In this document: positions 1 through 8,173 of the stretch, piece after piece
How the letters are laid out: every line of letters starts with the position of its first letter
How positions within the stretch are numbered: the stretch's first letter is position 1
Source: Chloroflexota bacterium
Lineage (GTDB): Bacteria > Chloroflexota > Anaerolineae > Anaerolineales > UBA11579
Length of the DNA: 64,000 bases
Reading direction: 5' to 3'
Assembly (NCBI GenBank): GCA_019456165.1
Contig: VRUJ01000010.1
Location: 1 to 64,000, forward strand
Position numbers and translations under genes: made by a program
The notes under the pieces: generated by a model
Seen by the model: the letters and a program-made list of their open reading frames with translations, nothing else
Databases searched by the model: none
Told to the model about the DNA's origin: nothing

Positions 1-137
1 TTCATTCGGAATTCTCCTTGCTATATTTTGCCAGAAAATTCCACTTCCGTTTGGTATTATTTTAGGGGATGCTTACCCGGGGTGAACACGATATGATATT
101 TACACATCCACTTAGTATGTGCTAAACTTTTTGCCAT
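1..137 (-). pseudogene. tnpA: IS200/IS605-family TnpA transposase, N-terminal remnant
   Basis: Reading leftward from an ATG at 137, the first 20 codons give MAKSLAHTKWMCKYHIVFTP, the stereotyped N-terminus of IS200-type Y1 single-strand transposases. After that proline the usual family continuation (KYRRK...) is lost, a stop occurs at 59-57, and the reading continues one base out of phase to the window edge. The copy is therefore frameshifted as well as cut by the window. A good Shine-Dalgarno (AGGAGTG) lies just upstream of the ATG, inside an inverted repeat listed separately. Family identity is recognised from the motif; loss of function is seen directly for this segment only. Confidence 0.75.
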
Positions 138-196
138 GGAAATCACTCCTTGTTTTTTGGCGGCTTGAACTCTGCTATTCTACTGGAGTGATTTCC
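138..196 (-). promoter_or_regulatory. 12-bp inverted repeat in the tnpA leader (RBS-sequestering hairpin)
   Basis: GGAAATCACTCC at 138-149 is perfectly complementary to GGAGTGATTTCC at 185-196, with a 35-base loop. The arm next to the TnpA ATG at 137 contains part of the Shine-Dalgarno/start region. In the IS200 family a leader stem-loop that hides the tnpA ribosome-binding site is established; the same architecture is visible here. Confidence 0.65.
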
Positions 197-216
197 TTTC
201 TGTAAGTCCTTCCCTT

Positions 217-241
217 CCACCCGCTTGGCGGGTGGTTTTTT
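217..241 (+). terminator. rho-independent terminator at the IS200 left end
   Basis: CCACCCGC (217-224), loop TTG, GCGGGTGG (228-235), then six T. It is a strong intrinsic terminator for transcription entering from the left. IS200 left ends are known to carry such terminators, which shield the transposase gene from outside transcription, though the T-run polarity here should be compared with a complete element. Confidence 0.6.
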
Positions 242-268
242 GTTTCGGGGTGCAGGTCATGTTATGAG

Positions 269-1048
269 TTATCTAGAAATATCTAAATCGTGAAGTTTTT
301 TCTTTAGGTTTTCCACCCCAACATTGGTAACCTTTTCACAACCCCGCAACCTCAACTTTGTAAGCTGCCTTAATTTACCCAAATGCAATAAACCCGCATC
401 GCTGATCATTGAACAATAATGCAAATTTAACCAAGTTAACTGGCTCAATTTGCTCACGTGCGCTAACCAAGCATCGCGGATTTGATCACAACCATACAAA
501 ATCAAATAGGTCACCTGATTTAACTTGCTCAAATATGCCAAGCCAACCTCGCTGACCCAATCGCAATCAGTTAAGTCTATCCCAGTAATCCGATTATCAT
601 ATTCAATTTCTTTTGTCAGTATTTCTAGTTCATTATCGCTTTTCAATTTCGATACACGCAGCCCAATCTCATGACCGGCTAATACAACAAATTCTCCCGG
701 AGTCTCTCCCAAAAAACGCCAATTATTTTGTCCCCGTTCACGTGTAAAAACTCTGATCGGCCAGTCGGTTTTGAACACATCATCTTTTTCTATAATTGGG
801 GTTTGGGCAACTGCAGTGATTTTATTCGGTATATCCTTTATAGCATCTTTGGTTTTCTTAGTAATTTTATTCAGCTTGTCCTTATCAACAATGCCTAGAG
901 CGATTGCCCAGGTATCAACTCCCCAATCTGCTGCCGTCTCTGTAAGAAAATATTTGTTTTGTAGTTGTAGCGACAACCTTTTCCGTGATACTTCCCATGA
1001 GCTCTTGTTATTTAAGCTTAGATGTTTTTGTGGGATGCCTGATTTCAA
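269..1048 (-). CDS. Leucine-rich-repeat protein (AMN1/F-box type repeats)
   Basis: The C-terminal half (about residues 150-250) holds three to four cysteine-containing LRRs of the form LSQLTWLNLHYCSMISDAGL, the type found in AMN1/F-box proteins and in many planctomycete and Chloroflexota proteins. These usually act as protein-interaction surfaces. The N-terminal half has no recognisable domain, no signal peptide and no membrane segment. The only start candidate is a TTG at 1048, directly after an in-frame stop, and no ATG follows in the first 70 codons. The 5' end may therefore be missing or degraded. It sits between an IS200 remnant and the convergent remainder of another small gene, so it lies in a rearranged region. 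Function unknown. Confidence 0.6.
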   Translation of the reverse strand: MKSGIPQKHLSLNNKSSWEVSRKRLSLQLQNKYFLTETAADWGVDTWAIALGIVDKDKLNKITKKTKDAIKDIPNKITAVAQTPIIEKDDVFKTDWPIRVFTRERGQNNWRFLGETPGEFVVLAGHEIGLRVSKLKSDNELEILTKEIEYDNRITGIDLTDCDWVSEVGLAYLSKLNQVTYLILYGCDQIRDAWLAHVSKLSQLTWLNLHYCSMISDAGLLHLGKLRQLTKLRLRGCEKVTNVGVENLKKKLHDLDISR

Positions 1049-1227
1049 TTATAGTTCCTGTTGTGGTTGCCTGCGTCGTTTTTTGTTATAACATCATTCC
1101 CCCATTTTTATTGCTGATCGAGGCCCCATTCAATAATCCACCAGAAACGTTTCAGTTATCAGAATTTGTTGGCACATGGGAATCTAACTATATGGTTAGG
1201 GGTCATTTTTTAATAAACTGGCCATGA
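997..1227 (+). pseudogene. Possible truncated small membrane protein (single TM, start of a lipocalin-like domain)
   Basis: From ATG 997 the frame gives a strongly hydrophobic helix (about residues 7-33), then a proline-rich spacer and ETFQLSEFVGTWESNY. The string VGTWE is typical of the first strand of small lipocalin-like domains, but the frame then ends after about ten more codons. No Shine-Dalgarno is obvious and the frame overlaps the 5' end of the LRR gene on the other strand. I read it as the 5' stub of a gene whose 3' part was lost, but it could be a chance frame. Confidence 0.25.
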
Positions 1228-2791
1228 AGTGCGAGCTAAAAACACGAAACCGAGAATGTTCTAAAATGGTTTCAATTCGAGAGAATTTTTTCATAATCCA
1301 CTTTGGGGTGAAATCAGGTAAGAAAAAAAAGTGGCTGACTTGGTCTGACCAACTACCACCAGGAATTATGGGAAGCTTGTTGGATTTTATCCAGAGTTCC
1401 GACCCATCATCAATTTCCTTTACTAAGGGGAAAATGTATCCTACATAAAATTCGAACAGTGGGTTAATTATATTGATTTCATGCAGAAAGAAGATTCCTC
1501 CGGTTTTTAGAACTCGGATGATTTCATTGAAAGTTTCTTGTTGTTCTTCTGGTGTAACTATATGATGAAGCACATTGATGGCCGTGATGAAATCGAAGCT
1601 ATTGCTTTTATATGGTAAACGTTTGCTCATAGCCACAGAAAGCCTATCTTGTATGTTTATATCAATTAAAGTATTTTTGGCTTGAAGAATTTGTTTATAA
1701 GCCAAATCGGATGCAAACATTTCAAAATTCAATTGCGATAAGCGGCGTGAATACCAACCTTGGCCGCAACCTAAATCTAAACCTTTTAATGATTTTCTTC
1801 CCATTTGTAATTTTTGCAAGTATATATTCATCTCGCTTACCTTTCGATCCAATAAGCGATCACGCATATGCTCTGGAATGATATTTTTATAATAAGGAGC
1901 GATATCGTCAAAATGATTTTGTAAATTATTTGAGAAAAGTTTAGCCCTAAGCTCGTTTTTCCAGATTAGAAATGCCAAAACTCCAATGATAAGGGCAAGC
2001 CATGTTGTTCCTATACGGAATATTGAAATAGCAATTACGGCCACCTGAAAATCTATCCCTCCTCCTTGACCTAGAAAGATCGCAGTAGTACCTGTAACAC
2101 CAATTCCTAAGGGAAGATTAGAAAGACCACCAAGAAATGCACTTGTGATAAAAATTTGATTAGCGAGGAGGAATGTGGTATGGGAACCTAAATTGATAAA
2201 AGTAACCCAAAGAGCTGTAATTGGTAACGACCATGCCAAAATAGATAATACAAATGCAAAGCTTGAAATCATTATCGTTCTTGTATTATCTTGTGGTCGT
2301 ATGAGAAATAGGATGATGATAAATCCGAGGGATATAGAGCTTATAAGGAGAATTCTAATCCCCCCAAAAAGTGCTAATGCGAAAAGGAAAATCATTGCTA
2401 ATACATCTAAACTTCTTTCTATGAACCAAACTTTGAGCCCAGCGCTTTTTTCAAGATGATTACCTTTGGAAAGGAATAGGTTTCTAAAAAGCTCTCCTAG
2501 ATATAGAGGAATTGGATTTAAAACTTGTGATGATAAATAATATTTGATAGATAACTTGGCTGGAAGGCGAACTTGACTATGACGCAGGTAAATGGTAAAA
2601 CGGACCCATCTCAAAGTAATATTAAAAATTGTGCTTACTGTAGTGATTAAAATCGAAGTAATAATGGGAATTACATTTTCATAAAAGTAGCTTGGTTTTA
2701 TGTTTATGTTGAACCAAAATACTAATGTAATGATTAGACCCAAGGTGATTGTGAAAAACAAGATGAGATTGATAAGACGTGGCTTGGTCAT
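1196..2791 (-). CDS. Fusion: LPG-synthase-TM/flippase-like membrane domain + SAM methyltransferase
   Basis: Residues 1 to about 290 are a polytopic membrane domain with the features of the LPG_synthase_TM (UPF0104/AglD) family: NPIPLYLGELFRNLF, GLSNLPLGIGVTGTTAIFLG, and about seven hydrophobic segments. That family is linked to lipid and glycolipid flipping or modification. From about residue 300 the chain becomes soluble and carries a class I SAM-dependent methyltransferase: motif I GLDLGCGQGWYSRRL at about 338-352, then LPYKSNSFDFITAINVLHHI and IIRVLKTGGIFFLHE (Methyltransf_11 type). The two domains are in one frame with no internal start signal that I see. The gene stands alone on the minus strand, divergent from the GT87-like pair, suggesting methylation of a lipid-linked sugar or membrane lipid. 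Substrate unknown. Confidence 0.8.
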   Translation of the reverse strand: MTKPRLINLILFFTITLGLIITLVFWFNINIKPSYFYENVIPIITSILITTVSTIFNITLRWVRFTIYLRHSQVRLPAKLSIKYYLSSQVLNPIPLYLGELFRNLFLSKGNHLEKSAGLKVWFIERSLDVLAMIFLFALALFGGIRILLISSISLGFIIILFLIRPQDNTRTIMISSFAFVLSILAWSLPITALWVTFINLGSHTTFLLANQIFITSAFLGGLSNLPLGIGVTGTTAIFLGQGGGIDFQVAVIAISIFRIGTTWLALIIGVLAFLIWKNELRAKLFSNNLQNHFDDIAPYYKNIIPEHMRDRLLDRKVSEMNIYLQKLQMGRKSLKGLDLGCGQGWYSRRLSQLNFEMFASDLAYKQILQAKNTLIDINIQDRLSVAMSKRLPYKSNSFDFITAINVLHHIVTPEEQQETFNEIIRVLKTGGIFFLHEINIINPLFEFYVGYIFPLVKEIDDGSELWIKSNKLPIIPGGSWSDQVSHFFFLPDFTPKWIMKKFSRIETILEHSRFRVFSSHFMASLLKNDP

Positions 2792-3127
2792 ATTGCCTGG
2801 GCAATTTTGCGTTTATTTCCTAAAAGGATTTGGGGGGAAATGTACCTTCAGCATGAAAGGCTTTCTGGCACAGCTGACATTATACACCAGCCACTAGTAA
2901 GGGGTGGGAGGGTGAATAACAAATTGTGCAATGGATTTCCTTAATGTATCTATAAAGCAAAAAATATCAATCAGCTCATAATGAAGATAATTGCAATGTA
3001 TCTCAAAAGCGCCTAACTCTGGGGACTCAAAGACATGCGGCAAGAATTATGCATGATTGACCTTTCTCCTATGAGGATGTATTGTTCTTAGTTACAATTA
3101 CCTTATCTAGCGACAAGAAAGCGAGGT
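2792..3127. other. Gene-free spacer between divergent genes
   Basis: This 336-base AT-rich spacer separates the minus-strand fusion gene from the plus-strand GT87-like genes, so both promoters should lie in it. I see no convincing sigma70 pair, no tRNA and no repeat. A GAGG at 3123-3126 precedes the first downstream ATG. Confidence 0.5.
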
Positions 3128-3139
3128 TTGAAAGTTGTA

Positions 3140-4384
3140 ATGAATAGATTGCGTTGGAAATTTGTGATTTTCCCGTTAATTGTGTTTTATATATTATTTT
3201 TGCGCCAATTGCTTATTTGGTTTGATTTATTTGAATACCTCGGCTATGATTACTATATTTACAGAGAGACAGTTAATGTTGTTCGCGCAGAAGGATTTAC
3301 ACAAGCTTATAAACTCCCTCAAGAGAATGACTCTGAATATCCTTTATCAGACCCCTCAGCAGAAGGATCGGGTCAAGTCACTAATAATACATTCCCCGTC
3401 CCGTACTTGCCAATTTTTGTTATTCCTTTTTGGATATTACTCTCGCTAGATCCAGCGCTTGGATTTATCCTTTATACGATAATCAACATAATATTACTAA
3501 TTGGCTATTTGATTCGCTTCATGCGGGCAATTGACTATAAAGGATCCAACAGTATTCTTCTCCCCATCCTACTTTCTTGGCCCGTCATTTTTACCCTAAT
3601 ATCTGGGTCGGTAAATATTTGGTTATTAATCTTTATGGGAGAAGCGGTCCTTGCATTATCCCAAGGGAATGAGTACCGGTCTGGCATTTGGCTGGCTGGT
3701 CTTTTACTAAAACCACAATCGCTCATACTTTTAGTTCCAGCCATGCTGATAGGTAGAAGATATAAATTGTTCAAAGGGTTTTTAGTGAGCAGCGTGATTA
3801 TTAGCTTTGTTTCATTACTCATAGCCGGAGTTGAAGGAATAAAAAACCTTCTTGAGCTTGTATTTTTATATTCAGGTGGAATTGAGCCCACCTATCCAGA
3901 GATTATGATGAATTTTAGGGCTTTAGCGGTAAACCTTAGCAGATTACTGCCTTCTCAAATATCCTGGGGTATCGCAATCATCGGCATGGCGCTCGCAACG
4001 GTGATAGCTATTGCCTTGTGGAGAATACCTTTGACAACCTCGTCGAAAGAATTCCAAATTGTCTTGCTAGGAACTTATGCTGCCACCGGTGCTGTCACTT
4101 GGCATTCACATACGTATATGGCGCTTCCTATCGTCGTTCTTCTGCTCATTCTCTTCAGGCATGAGTTGTTGTCAGACAATTTATTGTATGCATGGCTGTT
4201 GTTGCCGCCAGTGATATTCTCACTTGGGGCTCTGGCGGAATATTTCAGATTTCAAGGCAACGCCCATATGTGGGTGGGATTAGCCATTCTGGCATTGAAT
4301 GTGTACTTGGTAGTGTGGGCGGAAACGAATCTTAGGAAAAGCCGGGGATGGCGCGGGCAAAAACCAAGTGCGATTAAAGCCTAG
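3140..4384 (+). CDS. GT87-like (DUF2029) polyprenyl-phosphate-sugar-dependent membrane glycosyltransferase, copy 1
   Basis: A membrane protein of about 414 residues with eight or more hydrophobic helices. It has the GT87-like layout: an acidic/tyrosine-rich segment after helix 1 (YLGYDYYIYRETVNVV), a substrate-loop FPVPYLPIFVIPF, and the conserved WLAGLLLKPQSLILLVPAML helix. Members of this GT-C fold family transfer mannose or arabinose from polyprenyl phosphate on the outer face of the membrane. I chose ATG 3140 because GAGG at 3123-3126 is too close to the upstream TTG at 3128. The gene is followed after 14 bases by a clear paralogue of similar length, so the two form a tandem pair. The exact donor and acceptor cannot be told. 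Confidence 0.75.
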   Translation: MNRLRWKFVIFPLIVFYILFLRQLLIWFDLFEYLGYDYYIYRETVNVVRAEGFTQAYKLPQENDSEYPLSDPSAEGSGQVTNNTFPVPYLPIFVIPFWILLSLDPALGFILYTIINIILLIGYLIRFMRAIDYKGSNSILLPILLSWPVIFTLISGSVNIWLLIFMGEAVLALSQGNEYRSGIWLAGLLLKPQSLILLVPAMLIGRRYKLFKGFLVSSVIISFVSLLIAGVEGIKNLLELVFLYSGGIEPTYPEIMMNFRALAVNLSRLLPSQISWGIAIIGMALATVIAIALWRIPLTTSSKEFQIVLLGTYAATGAVTWHSHTYMALPIVVLLLILFRHELLSDNLLYAWLLLPPVIFSLGALAEYFRFQGNAHMWVGLAILALNVYLVVWAETNLRKSRGWRGQKPSAIKA

Positions 4385-4398
4385 GGTTTGAACAAATA

Positions 4399-5592
4399 AT
4401 GATTAGTACGCATCTCTGGAAAACCTCGTATTTTGGTTTGTTTATTTTTTATATTTATTTTGTCACCGTGACAATATCTTCACAAGGATTCTTTGGATAT
4501 ATCGGCAGTGATTATCGTGCTTATCGGGCAGCTGCAATCATATCAAGATCAGATGGTTTTAGTGAAGTATATGATCTCGCCAAACATGATAGTATCCAAC
4601 GCCCCTTGTATGATGTATACGCCGAAGAAGGTAGCCAAATCTCTTACGTAACACTTCCTACCCCCTACTTTCCATTGTTTATTTCGTCTTTTGCAATACT
4701 TTCAATTTTAGATCCCATTCCAAATTTTGTTCTCTACACAGCGTTCAATGTCATCTTACTTGGCAGCTACCTTGTGCGGTTTTTAAAGGCCGTTGACTAT
4801 AAGCGAGGCTACTGGTTTGTCGCCCCTCTAGCACTATCGTTGCCCTCTTTCTTTAACATTCAATTTGGCTCAATGAATGTTTGGCTGCTGATATTCATGG
4901 GAGAGGCAATCATCGCACTATCTCGGGAGAATAACTTTAACGCTGGCATGTGGCTGGGAGGACTGCTGCTCAAACCCCAGACCCTAATTCTATTGGTACC
5001 TGGTATGTTGATTGGCAAGCGCTTTAGAATGTTGGCTGGTTTAACCATCACTGGATTACTTGTATTGTTATTTTCAACATTGATAGCCGGGTTTGACGGA
5101 ATCAGGAATATGGCCGAACTCATTCTACTTTATCCCCGTGATTTTCCTGAGGTAATGATGAACTGGAGAGGATTGGCAGTAAACCTTGATCGTTCCTTGC
5201 CCACTCAATTGTCTTGGGGGATTGCTATAATTGGAATGGTTCTTACCGCAGGGTTGGCATTTTCTCTTTGGCGAGTACCTCTCTCTTCTTCTTCAAAGCA
5301 ATTCCAAATTGTATTATTGGGCACTTATGGTGCCACTGGGGTGGTGACTTGGCATTCCCATGTGTACCTCGCGCTTCCAATAGTGGTTTTGCTTATTTCC
5401 ACTTATGGCAATCATATGTTGCACGCCAGGGTACTTCACCTTTGGGTTTTGGCGCCAGCTGCCATATTCGCTCTAGTGATTATTTCCGGCACTTTTGGAG
5501 ACGCTCATATCTGGGCCGGTATGGCGACGATGTTATTAAATGTGTTCTTAATATTGTGGGCGGCTATGACTTTACGGAAGCCTCAAATTTAG
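4399..5592 (+). CDS. GT87-like membrane glycosyltransferase, copy 2
   Basis: A 397-residue paralogue of the preceding gene, sharing the same order of blocks: GYIGSDYRAYRAAAII after helix 1, LPTPYFPLFISSF, GSMNVWLLIFMGEAIIALS, MWLGGLLLKPQTLILLVPGM, and GATGVVTWHSHVYLALPIVVLL near the end. The two are diverged throughout rather than near-identical, so this is an older duplication than those at 12.8 and 17.0 kb. Fourteen bases separate the genes, which suggests co-transcription. Likely role: adding sugar residues to a lipid-linked glycan on the outer membrane face, by family analogy. The C-terminus ends right before the convergent arylsulfotransferase-like gene. Confidence 0.75.
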   Translation: MISTHLWKTSYFGLFIFYIYFVTVTISSQGFFGYIGSDYRAYRAAAIISRSDGFSEVYDLAKHDSIQRPLYDVYAEEGSQISYVTLPTPYFPLFISSFAILSILDPIPNFVLYTAFNVILLGSYLVRFLKAVDYKRGYWFVAPLALSLPSFFNIQFGSMNVWLLIFMGEAIIALSRENNFNAGMWLGGLLLKPQTLILLVPGMLIGKRFRMLAGLTITGLLVLLFSTLIAGFDGIRNMAELILLYPRDFPEVMMNWRGLAVNLDRSLPTQLSWGIAIIGMVLTAGLAFSLWRVPLSSSSKQFQIVLLGTYGATGVVTWHSHVYLALPIVVLLISTYGNHMLHARVLHLWVLAPAAIFALVIISGTFGDAHIWAGMATMLLNVFLILWAAMTLRKPQI

Positions 5593-5685
5593 GCGCATGA
5601 TTGAGCAGTCCTCAAATGGAATGGCGGGCAAACACAATATTCTTTTGAGGAAGTCTCGAATTCAAGCGGAAGACGGAGAGTTGCC

Positions 5686-7208
5686 TCAATTCTCTCGCTC
5701 CAATTCTATCTCCCCGTTAATGGAAAATATGGGATATACCCGGTATTGGATTGAAATAACATCCGGTTCAGCAAACTTGATCCCTACCTCCCAAACAATA
5801 TCACCTTTTTGGTCAACTTCAACTAGGGTAAAGACGCGCTCGTCCAATGGTTTTGGGTTTTGTAGATCAGCGCCAAAATCTGAACCAAACACAATGACGG
5901 TGTTTCCATTTTCAAGGCGGAATGCGCTGGAGCAGCACAGTGCGAAAAGGTTATCGGGATGCCGGAACTCCCAAACTCTTGTCGCAGTCATTTCCTCGAA
6001 ATCCAACTGAAGTTCAAGCGCCCTCGAATAACCGCCCCCCTCTTCTTCTGGTCTGTCATTCCCATTATCAAAAAGAAGAATATTTCCATTAGGTAGTTCG
6101 CTGACGGTATGTTGGTGATAAAAGCGGTCAATTGGATTTGGAAACGAAAAATCGCTGTTTTCCCCTCCAAGGCGCCATTCTACGGATTGGAAATCAGGAG
6201 CAATGGAAATAATTTGATTCACGTGCCGCATGGATAGCAAAATGTTTCCGTTTAATCCCACATCTAGGGAATTGGCATGAGTCCAATCTTCTAATCCTTC
6301 TACCTCGGGGCAACCATGCCAGAAAAACACTGCGTTTGGGTTGTCCGAGGATGAGGTGCGGTCTTCATGTGGAGAAATGTGGTCAAATACATCAAACAAA
6401 ATGTTCAAATCTGTGCTGTTTTGACGATCCCAAATCCCGATGGAATCGCTAGCCTGAGGCCTGAGGATGTCACCAAAGAATACGTCATGAGTTTCTGTGG
6501 ATAGATAAAGAATGTTACCTTCTAAATCCAAAATCACTTCATGATGAATTCTTCCTAAAATGGGGGTCGTTGTGTTAGGGCAATCTTCTACAAGTTCAGC
6601 AACCGTTTCTCCCAAAGGCGTAACCTCCCGTAGACCAAAGTGACTAGCTACATAAACGAAAGTGTTGTCAGGCGTTTGCCGGATGGCTGATGGGGATAAT
6701 TCCGGGGTTTCGAGATACCAAGCAACATTTGCCTCATTGTCTAAGATCACGTAGCCTCGAAACGCTTGGTCCACATGATCCTTAAGCGCCAAGGGGAAGG
6801 TGGGGCTTCCCTGCGTTACTGTAAAAGAAGCACGAGTTAGACCCAATGGCAGCGAACCGGTTGTGAACGTTCCTTCTGCACCAGAATATTTAGACCCATC
6901 TTCCTTTATGATGAATATCTCATAAGAGTAGGTCATTTCCGCTCTCAGTCTCACCAAAGCGATCTCATGCTGCGTGTCGGCTACTTGTGTCGTTGCTGAG
7001 CGAAATCTTCCAGCATCGGGGTTGTGCTATACTCTATGTAGACTTTTGCAGGGTTATTGAGCACAATTTCAACTTCTGCAATTAAAGCATTGCTCGAGCT
7101 GATACTGGCTTGCTGACTCGTTACGCGTACCGAATTACCCGATTGGCAGCTTGCAAAGACGTGCATGCTCATTAGCACAATAGCCAACAAGATTGCTTTG
7201 TTTTTCAT
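5686..7208 (-). pseudogene. Arylsulfotransferase (ASST)-like lipoprotein, frameshifted
   Basis: Starting at ATG 7208 the protein has a lipoprotein signal (MKNKAILLAIVLMSMHVFAS-C, lipobox VFAS|C), then an Ig/FnIII-like N-terminal domain ending VYIEYSTTPMLED, where the frame runs to a stop at 6983-6981. One base out of phase the domain continues as RFRSATTQVADTQHE and goes on for over 420 residues to a stop at 5686. That part is the beta-propeller typical of PAPS-independent arylsulfotransferases (GRIHHEVILD, WTHANSLDVGLNGNILLSMR, YHQHTVSELPNGNILLFDNG, with HH, H and HQH histidines). The shift lies near 7000-7012. Either the gene is broken or the assembly has a one-base error. ASSTs act in the periplasm or on the cell surface. 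It is convergent with the GT87-like pair. Confidence 0.75.
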
Positions 7209-7329
7209 CTCTAATACGAACGCCTCAAAAAAATTTAGGAATATTTCGTCTGGAAATTCGAGCATTATAATACAGATTCTTTGCCACTCTTCGATTCGTG
7301 ACAGTCCCAAAGATGGTGGGGTTTGAAAA

Positions 7330-7386
7330 TTGAAAGACCTTTTGTATGATGAGAGTTGGTAGAAACTCATCGAAAAGGTCCTTCAA
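7330..7386. repeat. Long imperfect hairpin at the 5' end of the transposase remnant
   Basis: TTGAAAGACCTTTT (7330-7343) pairs with AAAAGGTCCTTCAA (7373-7386) with one mismatch, and the inner arms GATGAG (7348-7353) and CTCATC (7366-7371) extend the stem. The hairpin ends three bases before the transposase ATG at 7389. It may contain the element's terminal repeat, or a leader structure that controls transposase translation. Confidence 0.5.
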
Positions 7387-7388
7387 CC

Positions 7389-8096
7389 ATGATTGGATTA
7401 CAACTTCCGAAAGTTATGCCTAAAACAGAAGCTCGGCCCGGGAAATGTCGGTACTGTAAAGTTAAAACTTTCCAAAGATGGGGAAGTGTGAAGAAACCAG
7501 TCAAAGACACCAAAGTCAGAATAGCCAGAGCATACCGCTACAAATGCACGACCTGCAAGCGCACCTTTCGACATTATCCAGAAGGCGTGCTTCGAGGCAG
7601 TCAAACGGAACGCTTGAAGAAATTGGCAGTCCACTGTTGGAGCTTGTGACTGAATCATCGGTCAGTAAGTTTGAAACTGAGTGGATTTGGAATGAGTTTG
7701 AGTCGGATCAGGGTGTGGTGGGATGTGCAGCAGCAGGCGGAAAGCTTGAGGAAACAAAATAATTGGAAAGGAGTGCGGGTGCTGGGTTTGGATGGGGCCT
7801 GGGTGTTGAGTGGCGGGAAGAAACGCGGTGGGGTCGTAGGAATTGATATGGGAGATGGAAAACCAGTTGCAATCGGGCAGATCATTGAATGGGACGGTTT
7901 CAAGTTGAAGCATTGGCTGCAGCCCTTAGTGCAGCAGATTGGGGTGAGTGTGATCGTCAACGATGATCTCCATATCTACAAGGATGTGGCAGATCGCTTG
8001 GGATTGGAGCATCAAGTGTGTCAGATTCATGTGCCCGCTGGGTCGGTAAGCGATGTTATCAGTTCAAACGCAAGCCTCTTATGTTATACTTTGTGA
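7389..8096 (+). pseudogene. Degenerate IS transposase (zinc-ribbon plus DDE core, ISL3-like)
   Basis: From ATG 7389 the first part has a zinc ribbon (CRYCKVKTFQRWG, then YKCTTCKRTFRHYPEGV) and a helical DNA-binding region. An in-frame TGA at 7647-7649 interrupts it. The same frame resumes LNHRSVSLKLSGFGMSLSRI and goes into a DDE-type core: VRVLGLDGAWVLSGG with the first Asp, then SVIVNDDLHIYKDVADRLGL with the second. After CQIHV a frame change is implied, because RRWVGKR reads in another frame, and homology stops near 8090. No third catalytic acid or 3' end is present. This is a dead, truncated element. ISL3 is the nearest family I can name. Confidence 0.7.
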
Positions 8097-8173
8097 ATTA
8101 AAATTGTTAGAAAAAAGGCAAGCATATTAATACCATAAATTTTTTTCTATTATGAATATTAGGTACGAGATTC

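Noticed and set aside
7647-7649. Possible selenocysteine or recoded TGA in the transposase
   Set aside because: No recoding stem-loop is evident, transposases of this type do not use Sec, and the same gene has a second lesion and truncation.
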